Assembly (NCBI GenBank): GCA_036752465.1
Contig: DAIOSQ010000103.1
Location: 1 to 6,629 of the forward strand
Length of the DNA stretch: 6,629 nucleotides
Direction: 5' to 3'
From: DAIOSQ01 sp036752465
GTDB taxonomy: Bacteria > Pseudomonadota > Gammaproteobacteria > Legionellales > Legionellaceae
Shown: piece after piece, positions 1-5,779 of the stretch
Numbering within the stretch: position 1 is the first letter of the stretch
Layout of the letters: each line of letters begins with the position of its first letter
Notes under the pieces: generated by a model
What the model saw: the letters and a program-made list of their open reading frames with translations, nothing else
What the model was told of the DNA's origin: nothing
The model's database searches: none
Program-made: the position numbers and the translations under genes

Positions 1-47
1 TGGGAATAGCTCTTATTTTCCTTGAATTTTGTTCCAGATCCCCGGAC

Positions 48-269
48 CTATCTAAGTTCATGCGCTGGGGTTTTACTGATGTTTCGCAATAAATTAAAAA
101 ACTCGTTCCTTTTACCCTCTAAGCAATATTTTGCATACACATGACACAGCCCACTGCAGATACCCCCTGAGTCAAGATGTATAGATAGATGATGAGACTG
201 AGCGAAAGCCTCTAATTTAGTTATAATTATCTTTTGGTTAATAAACTCTAAACTCATAAAAAATTCCAT
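48..269 (-). CDS. Short effector-like protein, possible N-terminal fragment of a papain-like cysteine protease
   Basis: A 73-codon frame ends in TAG at 48-50. Seen in the sequence: an N-terminal amphipathic stretch, then G35-G36-I-C38-S-G40-L41-C42 followed by a helical segment (HVYAKYCLEGKRNEFFNLL). A Gly/Cys/Gly-Leu cluster at the head of a helix recalls the catalytic-cysteine helix of papain-fold proteases and the N-termini of many Legionella and Coxiella type IV secretion effectors. This link is an inference from pattern only. The ATG at 267-269 has no Shine-Dalgarno sequence. The in-frame ATG at 255-257 has GGAA about six bases upstream and may be the real start, giving 69 residues. No histidine or aspartate partner domain follows, so the product is either very short or a truncated gene. 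Beyond the stop, two frames stay open to the window edge, so a nonsense mutation or frameshift is possible. The gene lies 51 bases past the kinase-like gene, beyond its terminator. Confidence 0.45.
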   Translation of the reverse strand: MEFFMSLEFINQKIIITKLEAFAQSHHLSIHLDSGGICSGLCHVYAKYCLEGKRNEFFNLLRNISKTPAHELR

Positions 270-304
270 AAAAAATTAATGGTTTTTAAATCCATGCCTC
301 GATA

Positions 305-333
305 AAAAGGAGGATAATAATTATCCTTCTTTT
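305..333 (-). terminator. Palindromic terminator at the end of the kinase-like gene
   Basis: A perfect 8-bp inverted repeat (AGGATAAT, one base, ATTATCCT; 311-318 and 320-327) extends outward to 305/333 with a single mismatch at 310/328. In minus-strand RNA the stem's 3' arm ends in UUUUU (308-304), as expected for intrinsic termination of the kinase-like gene, whose TAA (321-323) lies inside the stem. In plus-strand RNA the mismatch becomes a G-U pair and the arm ends in UUUU, so the element could act in both directions. Its stem is AT-rich, so efficiency is uncertain. Confidence 0.6.
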
Positions 334-1529
334 CGTGGTATAATTGCATCTGGTTTTGTTTCGTGGGGTGCTGCTTTTTTGAATAAATATAATTTCTGAA
401 GAAACGCGCTCTTGCTCCAGACTAGTTTACCACTCGTACAAATCAAGTTAGATTCTTTTTCAGCTTGTATATCCTCCGCTTCTAAAGTTGGTTTATTTAG
501 CAGACTACCTCTTTTATATAGGTCTACAAACGTTGTTAGAGCAGAAAACATTGAAGCATCATCAGGCTGCGAAAGGCGATTGCATTTAGGGTTCTTTTCA
601 AAATATTGTAGATAAGAATTAACAGCTCCTTGCATAAGGTCTACATTGACTTTATGCATTTTCTTTGGGACTTCTTCAAGAACAGCAACTTGAGGTTGAG
701 CTTGAAGAACACGATATGCTAATTGATCTAGCTTGGTGAGAACGCCATCAATCAACGACTGAAAGCCCTCGGTAAGTTGCAATTCTCGGTCATATGCGTC
801 AGCAATTAGTATAGCTATCGCATCATCTTTAAGAAAATCAACATCTCTTAGTTCAGATCTATGGCTATTTATAAAAAGAAGAGATTTAATTACCCTAATT
901 GAACGGGGGAATGCTTGGGTACAAGATGGATTGTTAAAATAGGGTGTAAACCCACTATCTTGTAAACTTCTCCACTGAATAAGTCCCGGCATATCTTCCC
1001 TATCACCATGCAAATCCGTTTGTCTAACTCTTGGTAAAGGACCAAATATGCTATCTAATTTTACTGCATAGCCAACATCAATACATACGGACTGCCCATT
1101 ATCTCGGGTAACTATATTATTACTCCCAATAGCATCTACTACAATTCTTCCGGTGCGTTGATATATATCAATTAATGTTCTGACTATTTCTTCGTCATTT
1201 GCTTGACGTCCTTCGACAAAGGGACATAACCAACCCTTATGTGTCGTTCCTCTCAGATCTACACACTCAAATGGTCTAGCCGGAATCCCAGGGTTTATTT
1301 CATTCCAAATTTTAATTGATCGTTCGATAGTATCGAGGCTCATCGCTACATGATCCTCTTCTTGTTCAACAACAGCTAAGCTGTATTGTTCCTCTGTAAG
1401 GTCTGAGCTTATCGGTAATGGTTCTTGGTTAATTTGCTTTTTCAGTACACCGACTATTGTCGTTCCTTGAACAACACGATAGGCTCTGTTGTAAGTTCCC
1501 AATCCAAGAAATTCTAATTTGACTAGCAT
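321..1529 (-). CDS. Divergent protein-kinase-like protein, candidate secreted effector (402 aa)
   Basis: No close family was recognised by sequence, but kinase-fold landmarks occur in the right order. G9-L-G11-T-Y-N-R-A-Y17 resembles a glycine-rich loop with Asn in place of the third Gly. K30/K31 in VGVLKKQ would be the ATP-binding lysine. PFVEGRQ (103-109) resembles a hinge. VVDAIGSNNIV has D132 and N137 at the exact D+5 spacing of the HRDxxxxN catalytic loop. CIDVG (D151-G153) resembles DFG as DVG. The usual His-Arg before D132 is absent (Val-Val), and an alpha-C glutamate is not obvious (E57/E58 or E69 are candidates). Residues after about 230 are helical and unassigned. There is no signal peptide or membrane span, so the product is cytosolic or exported by a non-Sec route. 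The start at 1529 fits a promoter about 35 bases upstream, though no clear Shine-Dalgarno is seen. The gene is visibly more AT-rich than dnaE. Kinase-like fold is likely. An effector role is inferred from context, and the protein could also be a small-molecule kinase or a pseudokinase. Confidence 0.75.
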   Translation of the reverse strand: MLVKLEFLGLGTYNRAYRVVQGTTIVGVLKKQINQEPLPISSDLTEEQYSLAVVEQEEDHVAMSLDTIERSIKIWNEINPGIPARPFECVDLRGTTHKGWLCPFVEGRQANDEEIVRTLIDIYQRTGRIVVDAIGSNNIVTRDNGQSVCIDVGYAVKLDSIFGPLPRVRQTDLHGDREDMPGLIQWRSLQDSGFTPYFNNPSCTQAFPRSIRVIKSLLFINSHRSELRDVDFLKDDAIAILIADAYDRELQLTEGFQSLIDGVLTKLDQLAYRVLQAQPQVAVLEEVPKKMHKVNVDLMQGAVNSYLQYFEKNPKCNRLSQPDDASMFSALTTFVDLYKRGSLLNKPTLEAEDIQAEKESNLICTSGKLVWSKSAFLQKLYLFKKAAPHETKPDAIIPRKEG

Positions 1530-1561
1530 ATGCGCGAACCAAAATAATATAGTGTGTGCTA

Positions 1562-1590
1562 ATTATACGCAATAATCTGATTCAAGTCTA
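1562..1590 (-). promoter_or_regulatory. Sigma70-type promoter of the kinase-like gene
   Basis: On the minus strand, TAGACT (1590-1585) and a perfect TATAAT (1567-1562) are separated by 17 bases. Transcription would begin near 1555, giving a leader of about 25 bases before the ATG at 1529. It lies just past the proposed dnaE terminator, so the kinase-like gene probably has its own transcript. Confidence 0.6.
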
Positions 1591-1610
1591 TGATTAGTCT
1601 CTTCCAGTAG

Positions 1611-1646
1611 AAAATGGGTTGTGTCACAAAAACTTTCAACAAGCCC
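1611..1646 (-). terminator. Probable terminator of dnaE
   Basis: Starting at the last base of the dnaE stop codon, the minus strand can fold GGG(C)UUGU against ACAACCC (1646-1639 with 1622-1616), seven pairs with one bulged C. A 16-base loop lies between the arms, and AUUUUCU follows (1615-1609). The loop is large and the U-run short, so the call is moderate. Position between the dnaE stop and the next promoter supports it. Confidence 0.4.
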
Positions 1647-4600
1647 TAATCATATCGAAAAAAAACTTCTGTTGAATCTAACAAATGGCTTAATTTGGAT
1701 GTAAAACTATCGCTTGGCTCAATCCGCCACGCACTATCCAACGTCAAAGTAGCGGCTACTTGGCTATTTTGGTAGCGAATTTGAACCATACATTTGCCCG
1801 GATGCGCTTTTAGCAACGCCACCAGTGAGCTCAAACGAGTTGCATGTGCCGGTGTTAGCTGCACTTGTAAACATTTGGCAAATTTAATCCTCGCATCTAC
1901 CATGTTATATATCTGGGTAGCGAGCATTTTTAATTTTCCGGTGAATTTATCCTGGCTCAGTTCACCTTCGATCACCAGAATATTGCCTATCGTGACTATG
2001 GTCTGGACTTGTTCATAGATCTCAGAAAATGCGACCACGTCAAATTGTCCGCTTTGATCTTCCATCGTGATAATATGCAAGATCTTGCCACTTTTGGTGA
2101 ACACTTTGCGCACGTGCGACACCATAGCACAAAGACAGCCTTTTTTTCCGCTTGTTTGCAGCAGCTTGGGGATGGCAGAGGCATATGCACGCAACTCTTC
2201 TTGGTAACTTGCCGCGGGATGACCCGTTAAATATAACCCAAGGGTTTCTTTTTCTCCATCCAGACGTTTCTGAATACCCCAGTCCGCGGCAGGCAGGTAA
2301 TGCTCCTCATTTTCCTCCTGAAACATAGCAAACATATCGTGCTGCCCACTATGCTGCTGGTAATGAAATTGTGAGCCAGTTTGCATCGCTTTTTCGATAG
2401 AAACAAATAACATAGCCCGCGACACCCCCCACTCATCCATCGAGCCGCTTTTAATCAGTGCTTCCAAAACACGTTTGTTAAGTTTGCGCGAATCCATGCG
2501 TTTACAGAATTGAAATAATCCGTTAAATGGACCGGCCTTGTCGCGCTCGGCCACAATACTCTGGATAATGCCCTCCCCAACCCCTTTAATCGCCCCTAGT
2601 CCATATAAAATGACCGCATCATCGCTGACTTTGAATGCATACGCAGAAGCATTGATCGATGGCGACTTGACGGTGATATGCATTTGTTCACATTCGTTGA
2701 TGAATATCACCACTTTGTCTGTATTGTCCATATCAGCTGATATCACGGCGGCCATGAAGTATGCCGGATAATTTGCTTTAAGCCAGGCTGTTTGATATGC
2801 AACCAGAGCATAAGCGGCTGAGTGTGATTTATTGAACCCATAACCAGCAAATTTCTCCATCAAATCAAAAATTGCCGTCGCCAATTGCTCATCCACCCCG
2901 CGGCTAACTGCACCTTGCCTAAAGACAGCACGTTGCTTAGCCATTTCCTCTGGTTTTTTCTTGCCCATTGCTCTTCGTAAGAGATCTGCAGCGCCCAAAG
3001 TATAGCTGGCTAATACCTGAGCAATTTGCATCACTTGTTCTTGGTACAAAATCACGCCGTAGGTTGGTTTTAAAATAGGTTCCAAATCGGCATGCGCATA
3101 TTCCACACGCGCACGACCGTGCTTTCTATCGATGAAATCATCCACCATACCAGATTGCAACGGACCCGGACGAAACAATGCCACCAAGGCGATGATCTCC
3201 TCAAAGCAATCGGGTTGCAGCCTGTGGATCAAATCTTTCATACCGCGCGATTCAAGTTGGAACACGGCAGTGGTTTGACAGGATTTTAGTAAAGCAAAGG
3301 TGCTATCGTCTTGCAGCGAAATTGCATGTATATCAATATCAGCAAGCTGTTGTTGCTGACGATTTTGATTAATGGCGCGGATAGCACAATCAATAATGGT
3401 TAGGGTGCGCAAGCCTAAAAAATCAAATTTAACCAAACCCACGGCTTCAACATCGTCTTTATCAAACTGACTGACAATTTGCGTAGAACCTTGTTCACAA
3501 TAAACGCCAGTAAAGTCTGTCAGTTCAGATGGAGCAATGATAACCCCCCCCGCATGTTTGCCAGCATTGCGTGTAATGCCCTCTAGTTTTAAGGCTAAAT
3601 CAATGAGCTCTCTAACATCCTCCTCTTCATGGTAACGGCGCTTTAACTCGGCTTCCTGTGTAAGTGCCACTTGTAAAGTCATCCCCACTTCAAATGGAAT
3701 CATTTTGGCCAGTTTATCAACAAACCCATAGGGATGGGCCATGACGCGGCCAACATCGCGCACCACCGCCTTGGCAGCCATTGTGCCAAAAGTAATGATT
3801 TGTGCGACACATTGACGTCCATATTTTTGCGCAACATACTCAATCACGCGATCACGCCCTTCCATACAAAAATCGATATCAAAATCTGGCATTGAAACCC
3901 GTTCTGGGTTCAAAAACCGTTCAAATAAAAGATCGTAATGCAACGGATCAAGATCGGTAATTTTCAAAGCATATGCCACCAATGAGCCGGCACCTGAACC
4001 ACGTCCAGGCCCCACTGGCACCCCATTTTGCTTGGCCCACTGAATAAAATCGGCAACAATTAAAAAATACCCGGCAAACCCCATAGAATTAATCACGGCC
4101 AATTCCAGATCTAAGCGCGATCGATAATTCACGTGCTCAATCTCACGCTGTTGACTGATCTGCTCCATCCGCTCGGCTAAGCCTTGATGCGCTAATTTAG
4201 AAAGATAGCTTTCTATAGACGTTTGCTCCGGCGTGGGAAAGTTAGGTAAAAAGCTGTGTCCTAAATCAATGGTGACCGTGCAGCGCTTAGCTATTTCCAC
4301 GGTGTTTTGTAACGCATGCGGAATATCGGCAAATAATTGCACCATAGCATCTGCACTTTTTAAATATTGTGCTTTTTGGTAGGTACTAGCCCGTCGCGGA
4401 TCAGCTAAAGTTAACCCTGCATGAATACAGACCCTGGCTTCATGGGCATGATAATCTTCCTCATCCAAAAAACAAACCGCATTGGTGGCAACCAATGGTA
4501 GCTGCAGGGTATTCGCTAGGGTAAGGACCTGCTCGTTATAATAGCTTTCATCACGCCGTGCTGTGCGTTGAATTTCTAAATAAAAACGATTAGGAAACAA

Positions 4601-5077
4601 CCGCATCCAATTTTGGGCACGCGCCATTGCCAAAGGACTGTCATTCGCAAGCAACGCTTGCCCAATATCACCGTCAGCGGCTCCCGATAACGCGATTAAG
4701 CCTTCGTGATACCTTGCTATCCACTCACGCTGCACAATGGGCTGACCATTTGTTTGACCTTCCTGGTAAGCTTTAGATACTAAGCGTTTCAAATTAAGAT
4801 AACCGGCTTCATTTTGACAAAGCAGCAGTAATCCATAGGTGTGTTCAGCCGATGTTGTATCAGCACACAATACATCACAACCGATAATTGGCTTGATGCC
4901 TGCTGCTAATGCCGCCTGATAAATTTTAACGGTAGAGAATAAGTTGCCAAATTCTGTGACGGCTACAGCGCGCATACCGCGCGCGGGTAAAGCTTGCATT
5001 AGGGCAGGTACACGCAGCAAGCCATCAACCATAGAGTACTCAGTGTGTACACGCAAATGCACAAATTGTTGTTGCAT
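1646..5077 (-). CDS. dnaE: DNA polymerase III subunit alpha
   Basis: Catalytic subunit of the replicative DNA polymerase III holoenzyme. It extends DNA from primed templates, bound to the beta clamp, the DnaQ proofreading exonuclease and tau. The 1143 residues are close to the family length (E. coli 1160). Domains in order: PHP (about 1-270) with FVHLRVHTEYSMVDGL at 5-20, which like E. coli lacks the HxH metal motif of active PHP domains; C-family palm with catalytic D400 and D402 in PDFDIDF and D552 in KFDFLGL; the polymerase motifs GPGRGSGAGS (357-365), GKHAGGVII (506-514), LFRPGPL (634-640) and GYGFNKSHSAAYAL (745-758); helix-hairpin-helix region about 825-860; internal clamp-binding motif QHDMF at 912-916; OB fold about 978-1055; and a tau-binding-type C-terminus. 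The start is fixed by an in-frame TAG only two codons before the ATG. A weak AGG lies about eight bases upstream. No convincing promoter was identified. The usual neighbours lpxB, rnhB and accA are absent. The gene looks intact and functional. Confidence 0.98.
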   Translation of the reverse strand: MQQQFVHLRVHTEYSMVDGLLRVPALMQALPARGMRAVAVTEFGNLFSTVKIYQAALAAGIKPIIGCDVLCADTTSAEHTYGLLLLCQNEAGYLNLKRLVSKAYQEGQTNGQPIVQREWIARYHEGLIALSGAADGDIGQALLANDSPLAMARAQNWMRLFPNRFYLEIQRTARRDESYYNEQVLTLANTLQLPLVATNAVCFLDEEDYHAHEARVCIHAGLTLADPRRASTYQKAQYLKSADAMVQLFADIPHALQNTVEIAKRCTVTIDLGHSFLPNFPTPEQTSIESYLSKLAHQGLAERMEQISQQREIEHVNYRSRLDLELAVINSMGFAGYFLIVADFIQWAKQNGVPVGPGRGSGAGSLVAYALKITDLDPLHYDLLFERFLNPERVSMPDFDIDFCMEGRDRVIEYVAQKYGRQCVAQIITFGTMAAKAVVRDVGRVMAHPYGFVDKLAKMIPFEVGMTLQVALTQEAELKRRYHEEEDVRELIDLALKLEGITRNAGKHAGGVIIAPSELTDFTGVYCEQGSTQIVSQFDKDDVEAVGLVKFDFLGLRTLTIIDCAIRAINQNRQQQQLADIDIHAISLQDDSTFALLKSCQTTAVFQLESRGMKDLIHRLQPDCFEEIIALVALFRPGPLQSGMVDDFIDRKHGRARVEYAHADLEPILKPTYGVILYQEQVMQIAQVLASYTLGAADLLRRAMGKKKPEEMAKQRAVFRQGAVSRGVDEQLATAIFDLMEKFAGYGFNKSHSAAYALVAYQTAWLKANYPAYFMAAVISADMDNTDKVVIFINECEQMHITVKSPSINASAYAFKVSDDAVILYGLGAIKGVGEGIIQSIVAERDKAGPFNGLFQFCKRMDSRKLNKRVLEALIKSGSMDEWGVSRAMLFVSIEKAMQTGSQFHYQQHSGQHDMFAMFQEENEEHYLPAADWGIQKRLDGEKETLGLYLTGHPAASYQEELRAYASAIPKLLQTSGKKGCLCAMVSHVRKVFTKSGKILHIITMEDQSGQFDVVAFSEIYEQVQTIVTIGNILVIEGELSQDKFTGKLKMLATQIYNMVDARIKFAKCLQVQLTPAHATRLSSLVALLKAHPGKCMVQIRYQNSQVAATLTLDSAWRIEPSDSFTSKLSHLLDSTEVFFRYD

Positions 5078-5178
5078 ACCAACCTATGACAGTTTGAAAA
5101 ATATGTTAACCCTGTTCGGAGTAACCTGAAAAAAGGAGCTGACGCACGTAACATGCTGATTTGTATCTTCTAAACGGA

Positions 5179-5220
5179 ATTTCAGCCTATTTTAGGAAAG
5201 CCAGCTGGAATCTATTTTTT
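5179..5220 (+). terminator. Terminator-like hairpin, plus strand, with no obvious gene before it
   Basis: ATTTCAGC (5179-5186) pairs with GCTGGAAT (5204-5211) over eight bases with one G-U, and CTATTTTTT follows (5212-5220), the layout of an intrinsic terminator. The loop contains a small CTA-TTT-TAG hairpin, and the 3' arm overlaps a CCAGCTGG palindrome (5201-5208). No plus-strand gene precedes it, only about 100 bases divergent from the dnaE start. It may end an unannotated small RNA or be a relic. Confidence 0.4.
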
Positions 5221-5252
5221 GCGAAATTGATGATTTTTGCAAGGAAATAGAT
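5210..5252 (+). repeat. 43-nt near-perfect stem-loop
   Basis: The arms 5210-5226 and 5235-5252 form 17 pairs with one bulged A (5247) and an 8-base loop. Three of the pairs are G-U when read as plus-strand RNA (5217/5244, 5218/5243, 5223/5238). The same positions would be A-C mismatches in minus-strand RNA, so the structure favours a plus-strand transcript. Its 5' arm uses the T-run of the preceding terminator-like hairpin, so the two folds compete. Function unknown. Confidence 0.5.
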
Positions 5253-5353
5253 AAAAATATGCCGCAGCATGTGCGAAGCAAGCAAGCAAACCATTCCTCA
5301 CCACAAGGAAAAACTTCCTGTTTTGTGCCTCGCTTGATAAGACGGATGCGTTG

Positions 5354-5365
5354 TAGAGATCTCTA
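5354..5365. repeat. 12-bp perfect palindrome
   Basis: TAGAGATCTCTA is its own reverse complement, and an AAGTACTT palindrome (5365-5372) overlaps its last base. It lies about 60 bases upstream of the -35 element at 5424, a position open to a dimeric regulator, but no known operator is recognised. Confidence 0.4.
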
Positions 5366-5372
5366 AGTACTT

Positions 5373-5390
5373 GCCCGCGGCATTGCGGGC
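5373..5390. repeat. GC-rich inverted repeat
   Basis: GCCCGC (5373-5378) and GCGGGC (5385-5390) flank the six-base loop GGCATT, a fully GC-paired stem. No T-run follows on either strand, so this is not an intrinsic terminator. With the adjacent palindromes it resembles a REP-type or miniature-element fragment, though nothing proves mobility. Confidence 0.45.
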
Positions 5391-5423
5391 GCGGGGGATA
5401 ATCAAATATTATTGATCTAATAA

Positions 5424-5452
5424 TTGACACAAATTCAAAAAGTAGGCATAAT
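5424..5452 (+). promoter_or_regulatory. Near-consensus sigma70 promoter of the 91-residue gene
   Basis: A perfect TTGACA (5424-5429), a 17-base spacer and CATAAT (5447-5452, five of six matches to TATAAT) give an expected start of transcription near 5459 and a leader of about 20 bases before the ATG at 5481. This is the strongest promoter in the window by match to consensus. It suggests strong expression unless a regulator bound to the upstream palindromes interferes. Confidence 0.75.
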
Positions 5453-5468
5453 GTCTTCCGTTTTGCTT

Positions 5469-5475
5469 AAAGGTG
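5469..5475 (+). promoter_or_regulatory. Ribosome binding site that sets the start at 5481
   Basis: AAAGGTG lies five bases before ATG 5481 and pairs with the 16S rRNA 3' end through AGGTG. The earlier in-frame starts, TTG 5424 and ATG 5451, lie inside the -35 and -10 elements and would not be on the transcript. Confidence 0.65.
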
Positions 5476-5480
5476 CGATT

Positions 5481-5756
5481 ATGTTAAAGTTTGCAATATT
5501 AAATGATATTTCAATGAAAAATAAGGCAAAAAAAACTCCTGATACTGTCTTAGATACGGAATTATCCGCACAAAAAGCCATAGTAACATTAGGACTCTTT
5601 CAACCTACTAAGAACCCCGAAGGCACTCACATGGACAGCGAACGTCTTGCTGAACATAATCAAGCTGCTGCTGCCGAATATGGAAGTAGAAACAGGGACT
5701 ATATTAGCCTAATTCCAAAACCACGCATCCTCCGAGAAACTTATAAGTCTTCTTGA
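5481..5756 (+). CDS. Hypothetical protein, 91 aa, function unknown
   Basis: I do not recognise this protein. It is small and soluble in appearance, with no signal peptide or membrane span. It has a lysine-rich stretch at residues 13-18 (KNKAKK), an alanine run at 62-65 (QAAAAEYG) and a basic C-terminal part (PKPRILRETYKSS). The start at 5481 is chosen because it alone has a ribosome binding site (AAAGGTG, five bases) and lies downstream of a near-consensus promoter. The gene is monocistronic, pointing away from dnaE and convergent with the permease gene, whose stop is 23 bases past this one. It is AT-rich relative to both neighbours and interrupts two core genes, which suggests a lineage-specific or acquired gene. 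The good promoter and ribosome site argue that it is real rather than a chance frame. A short effector, toxin-antitoxin part or stress protein are all possible; nothing in the sequence decides. Confidence 0.6.
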   Translation: MLKFAILNDISMKNKAKKTPDTVLDTELSAQKAIVTLGLFQPTKNPEGTHMDSERLAEHNQAAAAEYGSRNRDYISLIPKPRILRETYKSS

Positions 5757-5779
5757 TGCAAACAAACCAATGGTTGGAT

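Larger units (their letters stand above)
5078..5423. other. Structured intergenic region between dnaE and the 91-residue gene
   Basis: These 346 bases carry no protein gene I can support. They hold several palindromes and stem-loops, listed separately: a plus-strand terminator-like hairpin (5179-5220), a 43-nt stem-loop (5210-5252), a bulged hairpin (5302-5327: CACA and AGGAA against TTCCT and TGTG), a 12-bp palindrome (5354-5365) and a GC-rich inverted repeat (5373-5390). There is also (AAGC)x3 at 5276-5287. The segment from about 5371 to 5396 is a sharp GC-rich patch in otherwise AT-rich DNA. A GTG-started open frame spans 5212-5430 on the minus strand but has no ribosome binding site. The dnaE promoter must lie here or just upstream, but I could not place it. 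Confidence 0.6.

Noticed and set aside
412..615. 67-codon plus-strand frame
   Set aside because: It lies wholly antisense to the kinase-like gene, has no ribosome site and no family resemblance.
1619..1629. TTGTGTCACAA palindrome downstream of dnaE
   Set aside because: It is short, with a one-base centre, and matches no operator I can name. It overlaps the proposed terminator, which explains it well enough.
1794..3289. Several short frames on both strands inside dnaE
   Set aside because: They overlap the intact, strongly conserved dnaE coding sequence and are shadow frames.
4944..5129. 61-codon plus-strand frame overlapping the dnaE start
   Set aside because: Most of it is antisense to the conserved DnaE PHP domain, and its composition is cysteine-rich and non-protein-like.
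5276..5290. AAGC tetranucleotide run as a phase-variation tract or CRISPR-like repeat
   Set aside because: There are only three units, not in a convincing gene, and no spacers are present.
5212..5430. 72-codon minus-strand open frame between dnaE and the 91-residue gene
   Set aside because: It starts with GTG inside the opposite-strand -35 element, has no ribosome binding site, and runs through palindromes. It is kept only as part of a possible repeat element.
5424..5480. N-terminal extension of the 91-residue protein to TTG 5424 or ATG 5451
   Set aside because: Both codons lie within the promoter itself. ATG 5481 has a ribosome binding site at the right spacing.
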